This document shows, in pieces, positions 36,423 to 48,322 of a DNA stretch of 64,000 nucleotides. Under the pieces are notes generated by a model. The model ran no database searches, had not been told where the DNA came from, and saw only the letters and a list, made by a program, of their open reading frames with translations. Source of the DNA: Filosporella fistucella (taxonomy: Eukaryota > Ascomycota > Leotiomycetes > Helotiales); assembly GCA_030077755.1 (NCBI GenBank), contig JAQJZZ010000014.1, positions 992,001-1,056,000 on the forward strand, written 5' to 3'. Every line of letters begins with the position of its first letter. Position 1 is the first letter of the stretch. The position numbers and the translations under genes are program-made.

Positions 36423-37787
36423 TTAAGATTCTGGACCCCAGTTTAGGGACGGGTGCTTGTCTTGGAGACTTACCATTGATGCAGAAAGTCCAAAAGGATC
36501 CATATCTAACATAGGATCATATGGATCCAGGAGTTGTTGGGTCATCGAGCCGTAATTTTGGGGATTCTCCCCCATTTGCATCCCTGGAGTCGGTCCTTGG
36601 TGGGCCATTTGTTGTTGTTGTTGGTTGCTCATCTGTTGCTGATTGAGTTGGTGTTGTGGAGGGGCGATTGGTTCGGGGTAGGGGCCGGGGCCGGATTCGG
36701 CTGCATCTTGGTCATCGACCATATCGGCTTGGGCATCGTACTCCTGTTCTGTACTCACGGAATCAATCTAGGACGAACATAGCTCTATTAAAGAAATGGG
36801 AGAGGAAGGGAGGGGTCAGCTTGCCGAGTTGCTCAATATGATTCTGGTAGGCAGAGGACGAAAAGTACGCGGCAGCTGCGGGAGTGCCTCCCGTACTTGC
36901 CCCACTGCCTCCATGTCCCTTTGGCCCCAAGGAGGGGCCGAGTCCTCCAGTATTTACAAGTCCCGTTCCTGGTAGTCCATGTGGTCCTTGGGGCTTGGCG
37001 GCTTGGAGCCGTTGCTGTTGAAATTGCATTTGTACATCAGAGGCTGGTGGGGTCATAACTTGGTTATGGAAACCTGGAGAGTTGGAGGTTGGCGATGAAG
37101 CATGGGATGAAGGCGTTGGACGCGATTGAGGTGATTGCAAAGGTGCCCCAGGCTCCAACTTGGGTGCGATACTTGAATTGGATCGTCTAGCTTGCTGATG
37201 TCTATTCATGATGGCACGCTGGACTGTTGGAGCTTGTGCCATGTTCTGTGGCATATGAGTTGGCCCAAGGTGAGGACTCCCAGTCTTTGCTCGCAGCTCA
37301 GCTTGGACATCGATACCTAAGAACAGTCAGTATATTAATCAAAGTTGGATTGTTGCTGGCGTTACCCTTCTCTAGAAGTATTCTTTCCAGAAGAGAATTC
37401 TTATATCTTAGCATTAGACATTCATCAGCAGCACTTCGATGAGCCGTCTGTAAATTGTGCAAGTTGGTTTCATGCACTCGAATGGTTTCTTCTAATTGCT
37501 TGATGTATTCAGTCCTACGTTCTCTGAAGGCCGCCTGGGCCTGCCGGTTGCGCTGCTTGCGCTCCTCTGAAGTAGCATATATCTGTTACATATGAGCATT
37601 GATGACTCCAGGTGGGGTATCACAAAGCATAACGTACAGGCTTTCGTCCACCCTTCCTCTTTTGCTGAGCAGCATGCTCTTGAGGAGCTCCCGGTTCGGC
37701 TTCGGGGGTTGGGGAATTGATTTCCATGGAGTCCTCTGATCCCTCTCGAACAGGTTCCTTCTTGTCGATAGACATGTTGTCGGCCAT
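36423..37787 (-). CDS. Yap-like bZIP transcription factor
   Basis: Four exons are 37638-37787, 37366-37582, 36825-37316 and 36423-36748, giving 394 residues. Exon 2 holds the bZIP: basic region with NRQAQAAFRERR (residues 62-73, matching the Yap-type N-R-x-A-Q-x-A-F-R rule) followed by TEYIKQLEETIRVHETNLHNL and a further heptad run to LLERILLEKG. The rest is Gln/Pro/Ser-rich, with a C-terminal QQL-DPYDPMLDMDPFGLSASMVSLQ segment that may activate transcription. The third intron is a GC-AG intron: exon 3 ends GAGCAACTCG, the donor is GCAAGC (G at 36824) and the acceptor is GTACAG. It is the only reading that gives an uninterrupted join (EQLEQEYDAQADM). Homologues in other filamentous ascomycetes are nuclear regulators, but I cannot name the orthologue. 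Confidence 0.88.
36749..36824 (-). other. GC-AG intron (76 nt) in the bZIP gene
   Basis: Donor GCAAGC and acceptor GTACAG. No GT donor in the area gives a frame-consistent join to the next exon. GC-AG introns are a known minority class and often mark alternative splicing. Confidence 0.7.
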
Positions 37788-40700
37788 TTCCCTCACAGTC
37801 AAAGATTTTCTGTGTCAAGTTTTGCTGCCCCACTCAACAACCCCAGCGCCGCGGTGGTCCTGAAGTGAACGGCCACTATCACGACTAATAATGACTTGCA
37901 GGAGTGTCAACAGCGAACAGTACGGAGTGTGGCTTCGACGGTTGTGGCGATTACATCCGGTTATCAATCAGATCTAGCTTGTCTGTGTGTCTGACTGGGA
38001 CCCGGCAGCTTGGTTCCTGGATTCCTATCACTAGGGATGACGGTCGAGGCTGAAAGACGATGAGACGAAGAGGAGATAGATTGAAGTTTGAGTGATAACA
38101 GAAACGAAGTGTAATGGAATGAGGATTTGGATACGTAAAAGTTTTGAAAGAGAGAAGGGAAGAAGTGTGACTGGTATTTGAGTTTTGCAGAAGTCTTTGC
38201 AGCAGACGCCGAAGGAACAGACGGGTACGGTAGCTTGCTAGCGGGACCCGTGGATCAGGAGCGCAGTTTGCATTTTGGCCCCGGAGCGGCTTGAGAGGGG
38301 AGGGAGGAGGGAGGAGGCTACGACAACCTTGCCCGACCTGGGTTGGTTTCTTGGAACGGGATCAGCAATTCGATAGAAAATTGATAAAAATGGACGAGGA
38401 AAAGCTCTTTCGACTGGGTCAAGGCCGCAGGCAGTTTGTCGGCATCGGTGTTCTTGTTGTTTAGCAAAGGCGGAGTGGAGGCGTTCAGTTGAATTTTAAA
38501 GTATCACCAAGCCCGAAACAGACAAAAGAAAGACCAAAGGACGCCAGCAGGGTTTGGTGGTGAGGTCTGTTATTGGCTCCTCCACAAAATTGGGTGGCTT
38601 CGATTGCTTCTATTGCTTCCACGGCTTCCATGCCCCACTGCAGAAGGACACAATTCTACGAAAGTGGACCGGTGGAACGCTGCCTCGAGCATGCCTCCTA
38701 CATCTGCTACGCAACCGAAGTCAGACAGGCCGTCAATCAGGAAGGTCGCTGATCTGCTGTAGGGCGCCTGTTTCGGCGTGGGGTTGAAGAGTTTTCACGG
38801 CTGCAGTAAGTGTGCTTTGCGGTTCCTCGATTCGAATCCTTGGTATGAGATGGCACTTCATGGGAGACTGACAAGACTGGCAGGCTCGAGGCAGGATGGT
38901 TACACGTCGACTTGGCCATGGTCTTGGGACTCGAGGCTATTGGAAAAGCATTCGGTCAGGGTTGCGTTGGAAAGTTGATGCTTCTCCGCAGGCGACGCAA
39001 GGCAAGCAACGAAGCCCAATTGCGCTTCCAGTCAGGTCCCTGTCGCTTTTGCTTTCTGTCAACTGAGAGACGACGTCTCCATCTAGGTAGGTACCTTTCT
39101 ACCTTGCCAACCTTGTCTACTTTACCTTTCATACTGCACCTTAAACAACTCCCTCTTGTCTGCTGTTGGTGCACTGTATGTATGTTCTGCCTGTCAGGTC
39201 CTGCCCGCGACCCGGTCAGACAACCTGAACCATGTCCATGTTCTGATGATGCACAATTGAGCTGAGGCCAACAAAGACGGCCATTTCCGATGTCACCTGC
39301 CCGTCTCGCAATTTAGGCGTGATCTTACTAGGGAGGGTCATTGGAGTCTCGCAGGTTTCGTGGCGGGCGTGGCGGTCGTTTCTGATGTCGTGTTGCAAGG
39401 TGTGGATGAAAATACTGCATCGGGTATGACGCGGGCGACACATTAGCGGGCAACTTCGAGGGCTTGAGTGGTTCGACTTGTCGGCCATGGGCATGATGCA
39501 GAGAAGTTTTTTCCGTTTTTTTTTTGTGTTCGAGGCTCGAGCAACCATGAACCCCTCATCTCATCGCAGCGCCGTGCAGGCAGGTAGGGTCGCAAGGGCT
39601 GTCTGTTCACATCGTGGGCCAATTGCAAGCGGAGGTCCGGATGATGGGATTTTGGCACGATGCAGATCAGTGCGGTTTCTCCTCGGGATCCAGATCCAGG
39701 ATGAAAAATACCCTTACCGGCCTTACCTGCCTTACCTCTTGAAGAAAGTCCACCCAAACTCATCTGTATAAGGCTGGCAAGGCAGATCTTATCAAGCACA
39801 CCAAGCTGCCAGCCGTGCCGTCATTTGAATTGCATATGTGCTTCGATACCCCTTTCCAATATCAAGCATTCAATACCTGATCCCATGTTCATATCTGCTG
39901 GAGTCTTGATTGTCTTTTTGTTGTCTCTGGCCATGGACAGAGCTTGTGAGAGTTCAGCAGCGGTGTGAAATGTCCCAGGCGGCATGGTGGCAGAGCCAGA
40001 CTCACGAAACTGTTGAGCCACTGGGGACACTTCCGTCCATATTGGATTGATTGACCGCTTCGTGCCATGCGACAGCCAAACCCCATGATCGAATGTCCAG
40101 AATGGAATGGGAGCGTGCCTCTTCTGTGTGGTTTCGAAATGCGACTAGCAATTCCGAGCGTTCCTTCTTACCTTACCGCTGAGAGATGACCTCTTAGAGT
40201 CGCATGGGAGTGGAGAGGAGTGTGGTCTTTGAGGTTGTGTTGTGCTGGCTTCTTACTCCTCGTAACACGGCATAATGAAATGGTTGGAATAATGGGGGGT
40301 TGATGAGTGAGATGGATGCGGATGCGAAGGCCGGAAGTGCAAGTCAGTGTACGAAGGTAGCCAAGAATGATGGACATCAGCCGCGATATGATACAGAGTA
40401 GTCTCCTCTTTCTCCTCTTCTCGGGCGCATAAGGTAGCTGGCAGGTAAGTTGTGTGCAGATGCAGATGCAGAGGCAAAATAACTGAAGAGGGGCAGGTTC
40501 AAGAACAAGAGCCGAAAAGGTAGTTTTGAAGTGGAGTGGAGTGAGTGGTAGAGGTCGCCAGTGGATTTCTGTCACGATATCTGAGTGAGGTGGAGGGTGA
40601 GGTACTGTAAGGTGGACGAGGTGGACTCCATAGATACCTGCCTCAGCCTGGTAATCAAGGTTGGTAGGAAGCCAGCCCAAACTGGAGGCGCCCTGAAACC

Positions 40701-40924
40701 CCGCAGCTGGAACTCGCTCGAAAGCATACCTGTCACGTGAAATAGAGCTCTCAAAGCTAGTCTCTATTCGGAAAGAGACAAAACATCACGGTCCCACTGT
40801 TGAAAATCAACAAAGCTTTGAACCGGCTTCCACGTTTACACATCACAACCTTGCACCATTGAATTGGATTGCACATTCACCTCCACCCTTGCAATCTTGA
40901 ACTCATCAAATAATACTAATAAAG
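37788..40924. other. 3.1-kb divergent intergenic region
   Basis: Lies between the divergent bZIP gene and the NuSAP-like gene, so both promoters are here. Minus-strand frames at 39443-39799 and 40168-40680 have random-looking sequence. The length of this region upstream of a transcription factor suggests extended regulation (inference). Confidence 0.45.
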
Positions 40925-42998
40925 ATGTCGCCTCCTCGACGTCGGTCCTCGCGACTTCGAGGTAGCAGTGCTACCCCAGCAAAGGTAACTATCCCATTCG
41001 CGTCATCACACAATAGACACCGCCTCTGACAATTGCTTCGCGTAGTCCATCAGCCATGCTGCTAACCGTCTGGAATCACTTACAGAACGCGATGAGATGC
41101 CTACATCTGGCCCTCAATCCAATCTCAATGCCATTGCATCCTCTCCACTTGCTCCTCGAACTCCAGCTACGGCAGGTCGTTTGAAACCATCTTTGGCAGA
41201 GATGCATCCAAGTAAAGCTCATCAGAGTACAACACAAGAACCCGACTCGGGTCTGCGCCTCGGCTTCACAGATATTGAGGCCTCTGGAAGCAATCAGCCT
41301 TCAGGAGTAACTCAACAAACACCTTCGAAGTCAGGCATTCCATCCTCCACCTTTGATTTTCACTTTGCACGCCCTGGCCCCCAACTTGGACCCGAGGCTC
41401 AACGGATGATGGATGAATTGCGCGAAGAAGCATTGCGAATAAAGGCCAAGCTGGCAGCTGAGAGAGAGGAAGAAAAGCGCAAGGAGGGCCAATCTGGCAT
41501 TGAGGGCAGAAAAATTGCACAGCCCAAGGGAAAAGCTGGCCGCTTCAGTGACGTTCATATGGCAGAATTCAAGAAGATGGACTCGATTGCTGGGCACCCA
41601 TCTGCTTTTAGAGCTCAACCAGGACGATTCACTCCAAGCAGCAAAAATCTGAAGCGTACCCAATCCAAGGCAAGACTGGACGAGAGTGAGGATGATCAGT
41701 TTGCACAAGAGCAAGCAATTCTTCAGGGAAACAAATCCGATCGTTTGGAGAATACTGCACCAGCTAAACGTGCCCGCAACCACATGACGGATGACATCTC
41801 TGCCGCCCGACCGGTATCCAGACATGGCAAGGAAACTCAGCCCACTACTCCTACCATGCACCGTTCTACAACACTTTCTGCAATTGCAACACCGACTCAA
41901 GCTTCCCTGGCTCGTGCCGCAAGCGTTAAGAAAACTGCCACTCAAATTCCTACCTTGAGTAGGTCTCCTTCAAAGCCTAATCTTACCGGTACACCTGGAG
42001 GTATTTCTAAGTCCGCCACGGTCAATCATCTCAGCAGTATCCCAAAATCTGCAACGAAGAGCAATTTACGTAGCCCGAGCAAATTTGAACGTGTCAAATC
42101 CATTCTCCGACACCCGAGTTCGAGCAGAAAGGCTGCCGGTATGCCAACTTCCATTCCTACGCTGAATCGAAGCCCAAGCAAACCCAACCTTGAGAAATCA
42201 CTTCCTGCGATTCCAACGACTCCTGGTGGAGCTGGTGGTTCTAAAATTCCTAAGCATGTGAACTTTACCCCGGACACTGTAAACAAACATGCTGTAGTAG
42301 CTCAGAATTCACCCTCTCCAGTTAAATCTGGCATCCCAAGGTCTACATCAAAAATCAACTTTGGCGCTAAATTTTCAAAGAAACCTGTGGAATCGATTTC
42401 TGGCAGTATGGATGTTGAGTATCCTTCGGTAGCTAATCTTTCAAGCTTGGGAAAACGAAATGTCAAAGATGTGGATTACCCCAGTCTGGCGGGTGTTCGG
42501 CCTCTTCCAGAACCACCACGCAATCCTACTGCTCAACCTAAACATCCTCCACCCGCAGTTCCTGGCACCTTTACATTCCGCAGTGATCATACTATCAACT
42601 TCGGCTCGTCGCCTAAGGGCTTTGGCTCTTCTCCCGGCCAAGCTAGTGTTCGTCAAGTTCGCCAAAGCATCTTTCCCAACACCATGCCAGGCAGTTTTCC
42701 AATCGCAAACAAAGAGAACCAAGAGCCACTTCCTTCGGTTCCTCATGGCATGTCGAATAAGAAGAGACGACGGGTTGATTCTGATGATGAAACTGAGGAG
42801 GAAATCGAGCGATCTCCGAAGAAACATAAGGCTCATGTTGCCGAAGGCCCAATGCTCATGGCTCCCAATCTCCAAGGACCGAAGACAATCTCTTCATCGA
42901 AACCAATGTCACCATTGAAGCCTATCAGCCCGATGAAGAAGAGAGTGTTGAGCCTCAGCCGTCTGAACATGCTAGCCCGACCAAAGGTCCGAAAGTAA
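40925..42998 (+). CDS. NuSAP-like, basic, Ser/Pro-rich nuclear/mitotic protein with KEN box
   Basis: Two exons, 40925-40984 (20 codons) and 41046-42998, give 670 residues. The start MSPPRRRSSRLRGSSATPAK is joined to SISHAANRLESLTERDEMP. A coiled-coil-like stretch (MMDELREEALRIKAKLAAEREEEKRKE, residues 141-167) is followed by a conserved-looking block near residues 186-208 (GRFSDVHMAEFKKMDSI then GHPSAF). Its F-x-x-M-(D/E)-S-I core resembles the spindle protein NuSAP. Repeats of IPTLxRSPSKPNL and a PSKFERVKSILR motif follow. A KEN motif (42711-42719, K576, in NKENQEP) suggests cell-cycle degradation by APC/C. Basic clusters (NKKRRRVDSDDE, SPKKHK) look like nuclear localisation signals. A role in microtubule or chromatin binding at mitosis is inference; no search was possible. 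Confidence 0.75.
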
Positions 42999-43638
42999 TT
43001 ACGATATTACGATTCTACACGTGCCATGGACACATCTTCTTCTTGTTAATGATTAGTATGCCTCGGTTTGGTTACTGCTATATTGAACCGCATGGAGTTT
43101 GGGGATGATGGCGTTGAATATTTGAAAAGGTTGCGTGCAATACGGTTATGAAGGGTCTATAGGGTCGAGGAGCTTGATTTGTTTCATCACTTTCAATCCA
43201 CTATTGTTTGGAAGCAGCCATGTGGGTTTAAAGCATTTCTAAAAAAAAAACACTTTCCTTTTGTATTTACCGTTCTCCTTTTATGGTTGTGTTTATTATG
43301 AGGTCTGCTTGCTCCTTCCTTGGTATTGCAAGGGGAGAAACGAGAAACGAAAATAGACACCAATGATATCATTGTGACTTCCTCTTCGAGGTTTGACTTT
43401 TCCGGTGCCCATATCATGTTGCCTTTGTTCTGCTATCATACTAATTTCTTAATCAAGATGATTAGGACGTGATTCAGCTCGAGCATACTGCTCGCTGAAC
43501 CGGCCCTTATCCACTCGTTTCTCCTTTCATGGTATTGCAATTTTATTCATTCACCTCCAGATAACAAACGTATTATTACCTAAACTATTCGATGCCTTTA
43601 TACAGTATCCCAGCTTTCCTCCGCCCTCACCTCCAACG
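42999..43638. other. Intergenic
   Basis: About 640 bp between tandem plus-strand genes: 3' UTR, then the LIM-gene promoter. No other feature seen. Confidence 0.4.
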
Positions 43639-45460
43639 ATGTCATCCCTATCTCCAACCGTGTCTACCTCTCACAGACACTCATCTTCCATCTCAACCAA
43701 AATCAAAGTCCACAAAACGACCAAAATATCGGCTCTCGAATCCGACGAACCTGCATTCCTCTGTACCATCTGCTGGCAACCCCAACCTAAAGGCTCCAAG
43801 CCTAAACTGCTCGGCTCTTCCGCACGCATTGTATGCAAAGCATGCTGGCGAGCGGTGTTAGATCTGAGCATTTGCTGGGTATGTGGTGAATGCATAGTTC
43901 GTGGTGATGATGTCGTTAGTCTCGGGTGGTGCTTTTGGCACAGAGGTTGTTTTGGGTGTTTGGTCTGTGGAACAACGATGGATGTCCCTGTGCAGGAACA
44001 GAAGAGTGGGTGGGGTGAGTGGGATGGCAATGATGATGGAGTTGTAGGGAAGCAAAGGTGCATTGGCGTTGAGTTGGAGGAAATTCCGCTGTGTGCTATT
44101 TGTGGGATCGAGACTTCTGGAGAGAGCCAGGAGAAAGTGCTTGAGAAGGGACTCGAGGCTGTCTCGAAATATGACGGTGGGTTAAGTAAGGATAGAGTGG
44201 ATTTGCTTTCCGAAGTCAGGGACAAGAGAGAAGCAGAGTATAGGCTTGTTCCGAGACGACTAGTCAAGACTCCCATCAAGCTGAGGAGAGGAGGGACAAT
44301 GGAACGGGATCTGAAGCTGTTCATCAATGGATGCCCGAGATGCCAGGTAGCCTGCATGTCTTGCTAGTTGAACATTACTGATGGCTCTTTAGCTGAGTAA
44401 TGGAGATACTTCATCGTTACTAGACAATGCGGCAGATATGGGAACGGCAGAAGATGGCAGCGCAGACCATTGTCTATGCCAGAGCCATGGTGGTTTCGAT
44501 ATCGAAAGGTCCGAAACATCAGGCACTCCTGTCATCGAGTCGAAATCTGAGATCTACGTTTCTATATTTGATCCTATCAACGACCCACCCTTTGTACCAA
44601 GTAAGACGAAACCTCTTCCCAAATGGATGCAGCTGCTGCCAAACAACGTTCATAGAGAAAGAGAAGAGCGAGCCAAGGCTCCAGCCGAAGAAGAGACTCG
44701 AAGTTCTCCGGAAGTACATGATAGGAGAGAAAGAACGCATTCGAATTCGAGCAGTAAGTCGGAAAACGTGCAGCTTGATGCTGAGGAGGAGAGCATTACC
44801 ACTGGAGTACCTTGCTGCAAGTCACCATCAACACTACTCAGTGAGGTCTTGAAACAAAACGAACACCGAAGCAGAATAGCATTCGAGCCTCTTCCTAAGA
44901 GATCAGACAGACGTAGTCATACATATCGACAGTCAGAAGGTGAAGAAGCTATCTATATGACTCCACCAGAATTTCCTTCACAGATACTTCCTCGCCAGAG
45001 GACACCCTTCCCCCGAATTCCTCGTCCAACCCTAAATCGTCAGGAGACCACATGCTATTTCTCTCATCGTCCGAGCCTCACTGGAGAAACCCCAACTGAC
45101 GACGTTTGCTGTGCTTACATGCAAGAGCTTCAAGGACGAACGGAATCTGAACGAAATCCCAGAACTACCCTTAAGATATCTCCGACCGTCCAAAATGCGT
45201 CTCCCCTACCAATCAGCTCTTCTGAATACATAGAGAAGCATCAGCCAAAACTTGCAGATGACAAGCACTCGAAATATGTAGCCAAAGCACCCGAATCCAT
45301 CCTTCACAAGATTAAAAGACAGAAAATGGCAATGATGGAACAGGATGCTGTGAAACAGAAGAGTCCCAGCGGAGACAGCGTAAAGAGCGTTAGATCTAGA
45401 GATGAGGATTTCGGGCGGGACTTGAATAAGGAGCTGAGAAACTTGTTTGGTGAGGAATAG
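43639..45460 (+). CDS. LIM/zinc-finger protein with disordered C-terminal half
   Basis: Two exons, 43639-44346 and 44393-45460, separated by a 46-nt GTAGCC...TTTAG intron, give 591 residues. After a Ser-rich start comes a Cys-rich region: FLCTICWQP, RIVCKACWRAV, then a LIM-like finger CWVCGECIVRGDD, SLGWCFWHRGC, FGCLVC and a partial second finger PLCAICG. The spacing C-x2-C, then H-x2-C-x2-C-x2-C fits LIM, so this is a protein-interaction module. The remainder is charged and Ser/Pro/Glu-rich, with a C-terminal helix DEDFGRDLNKELRNLFGEE that looks conserved. Fungal LIM proteins often organise actin or Rho signalling, an inference here. Antisense frames over the second exon are shadows. Confidence 0.75.
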
Positions 45461-45938
45461 GCAGTTGGAGATAGCAGAATAAAATTGAGTAATCCAAGAT
45501 TTAACGACTTCTCGCAGTAGATGTGATGGCACTTCGCAAAACACGTCATACTACTACCATCTAAGAAGACTTGGGAAAAAGAGAAAAATTCTTCCTCACT
45601 GTCTGGAGGTACTTTACAACACATCTGCCTTGACACCATCTCTGGAAGTCCTTGGGCAGCATATGTGGCTATACACACTTCCCGAGTGATGACATGCCTA
45701 GATTTTCGGGAAGGAGTCACATTCAAAATCATACCATGCCCTTAATTTGTACCAACAAACCACTGCTGGGTGAATGAGGAGTGGTTGAGTTATGGTCAAA
45801 TTGATTTAGCGAGACGAGGCTGAAAGGGGAAAACTGTGAAGCTGGCAAGCTTCGGCTAACGTACATCTCAACCTCGAGGCTGACATTCTATCACAGAGCT
45901 ACTTCAAACTCACAAGCACAGAAGGAAATCAAGAAAAC
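45461..45938. other. Intergenic
   Basis: About 480 bp between the LIM gene and MED10, with no separate feature. Confidence 0.4.
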
Positions 45939-46508
45939 ATGGCGCCCGTCAGCCAAGCTGATCATGACCAAGTTGAGCGTAAGCAAGAGCTTTTCCAGAA
46001 CTTTGTCATAAAATTGACATCTCCTCTAGAACAACTTAAAAATGTCATCCAAGATCTCTACAATGTCATGCTCCAGGTCAATAGCTACGACATCACTAGC
46101 CGTCCTACCAAAGACGTCTTGGAAAGCACTCTGTATGAGGTCGAATTACGTCTCTTATATAAATCTAGTAGCTAACACCAACCCCCTCTTAGCCGACAAC
46201 TCGACGGCAGTCTCCTCAAGGTCCACACAGCCGCCAACCACCCCGCCGTGAAGCTCCCCTCCATCCCCCCCGAACTCATTGGCTATATCGACAACGGCCG
46301 CAATCCAGACATCTATACGCGAGAATTCGTCGAGCTGGCACGGAGGCAGAATCAGCTTATGAAAGGGAAGATGGAGGCGTTTGCCAGCTTTAGGGATATT
46401 TTGGCGGAGGAAATGGGGAATGCGATGGAGGAGTTGAAGGAGGATGTTGGGAGGGTTGTGGAGGCTACGGGGGGTGATAGGAAGGTGCTTAAGCGGGAGA
46501 GTACGTGA
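45939..46508 (+). CDS. MED10: Mediator complex subunit 10 (Nut2)
   Basis: Two exons, 45939-46132 and 46193-46508, with a 60-nt intron (GTATGA donor, GCTAAC branch-like site, CTCTTAG acceptor) give 169 residues. The protein is an all-helical Mediator middle-module subunit. LTSPLEQLKNVIQDLYNVMLQVNSYD, the LRQLDGSLLKV junction restored across the intron, IPPELIGYIDNGRNPDIYTREFVE and QNQLMKGKMEAFASFRDILAEEM are the family's conserved blocks. The size is normal for fungi. It links transcription regulators to RNA polymerase II. A further 3' exon (donor GTACGT right at the stop) cannot be excluded, but the frame already ends with TGA. Confidence 0.93.
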
Positions 46509-48322
46509 TGGATGGGTTTGAAGTGGATGGAATCTCACAGGTATGCTTGGGCTGGAATTGGGACTGCGGGGCGTTGAGGCTGCATTTATGGGTACATGGA
46601 TGGAGTTTAGGTGGGAAATGGTATTGGATACTTATCCAAGATACTGGGAGGGGCTGTGCGCATGGTCGCGCTATGTTATGGGCTCAGTCATGGAGCATGG
46701 TGTATCCCATTCCAACAACCGCCTCAATGGCAAGTAAAGCTCTGAGGCACATGTTTGAAACTGTCTTACGATTTCGTCAACGTCTCGTATGTGGACGTAT
46801 TGGTGGCCCCACCTCTTGCAGAATTTTTTAAATTTTTTTTTGGCTTTTCTATTGGCTTTTTTGGTAGAATTGGGTAACTTAAACCCCATAGCCGCGATGT
46901 CCCTATAGCCATCGAAGTATCAATTGGGCTTCAGAGATTTGCTGAAATCTCAGCTTCATGCTTCTAGTACCCCAACAAGTCTTCTTAGAATTTGTGCCTG
47001 CCGGTCTGTTAGTCTTTTGCTCACGCGGTATTGCTTTGGAAACTGGTAGTCCATGTTTGCAGCTCGAGCGATTGTCTCCCCCTTCAACAGCGCGCTTTCC
47101 CTGAATCATTCTCGAGCCCAAGGTCCCCAGAGGCAAACATGGGTCTATTTAATATCACTGCTGGAGGGAATACTCGAGGTGGGCTGAGAATTGGTGAGGC
47201 TGATTTGAGTCATTGAAGACATGACTCGTGGGCATTTGTAATGTGCCCTGTTGTTGATCTGAATTGTCTGCAATTTGATGTTTGACCTGGGCTTTTGCGC
47301 ACTTCGAAGTGGAATATCAAGTCGAGAGGTAGAGCGGACTACGCGTGCTTTATTTTGAAAGACGGGGCTATGCAACAAGATATATATTGCTCAGAGTAAC
47401 CCAAGCCTCCTAAAGTATGTTCTCCCACTCAACATCACTCAATTTCCAGTATCTGTTTTGGGCAATAACCCAAATTAGTCCTCTCGCTTCCCAAATAGGA
47501 GAAGTCACCAAACACCAAGGGATAGATATATTATACAACCAAATAAGCCGTTTTCGAACTAAGCAGAAGGCGCCTCTCCCCTGGTGGAGTGGTCAGGACA
47601 AACTGTGAGGGGGAAACAGAAAATTTGGCCACCAGTTCAACGATCGATCGAGACATGATTCACCATATTCGCGGCTTTAAAAATTGCACCGGGCAGTTTT
47701 CTACGGTATCCTCGCTTCGGAGAGGATACCTGAGTTTTTGCTATTCTGATTTTTTTCTTTAAATTTTTTTGGGTTATTGCAATTTTTCTGTTTGATATCT
47801 CGTTATTGTTATTTTGTAGTTGGAGACTAATTAAGGTCTTTTCATAACTTATGCATTTCCTGACATCTTGCATGTTTTTGCCAAATTTATTATTTATTTT
47901 TTGGAGGGAAGGATTGATGAATGTACTTGAGATGTAATTCTCTACAATTGAGTTTGTCTTAGAGTTGCCGTTTGTAGCTTTTGACTCTGATCTGAGCATC
48001 TTTCTGACTTCGTAGAGCGTATATGAACAACATGGTCATAAGCACACTATTTTCTACTCGCTCAGTACTGCCGAAGCCCTGGGAATGGGGAGATAATCTA
48101 GAGAAGCTCAAAGTAAAACTTTAAAAACTGAAGAGCTCGCTTCAACAAGGAGGAGCCGAATCATCCCGAGTGAATTCGGGGTTTGAAAGGACAAAGTAAA
48201 GACAGTCCACTACGAGTGCGCATATCCAAACATCCAACTCTTTTTTGCCGCAGAGAACAACTCTCCACCCAATAACACTTTCATCGCATCGTTAATCTGA
48301 AAAATTCCGAAGCTTAGACACA
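46509..48322. other. 1.8-kb intergenic region with AT-rich segment
   Basis: Sequence from about 47740 to 47930 is strongly AT/T-rich. A minus-strand frame at 47637-47999 is Lys/Asn/Ile-rich and reflects that composition. The hairpin at 47705-47730 is listed separately. Confidence 0.45.
47705..47738 (+). ncRNA. Candidate hairpin with cUUCGg loop followed by T5
   Basis: GGTATCCTC at 47705-47713 pairs perfectly with GAGGATACC at 47722-47730. The loop reads G-CTTCGG-A, i.e. a C(UUCG)G tetraloop closed by a G-A mismatch. A T5 run follows within ten bases. This is compatible with the 3' end of a structured RNA transcript, but no RNA family was recognised and no upstream A/B box is clear. Confidence 0.3.

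Noticed and set aside
38821..38850. tRNA-like B-box (TTCGAATCC)
   Set aside because: The base pairs required for a T-arm stem and an acceptor stem are missing, and no A-box lies at the right distance.
45206..45732. Minus-strand frames opposite the LIM gene 3' end
   Set aside because: Overlap the coding exon of the plus-strand gene and have no own signals.
47581..47660. tRNA-like A-box/B-box pattern (TGGAGTGGTCAGGA ... AGTTCAACG)
   Set aside because: No cloverleaf acceptor or anticodon stem can be drawn; only the downstream hairpin was kept as a candidate.
47637..47999. 120-codon Lys/Asn/Ile-rich minus-strand frame
   Set aside because: Explained by AT-rich DNA; contains the hairpin sequence and no domain.
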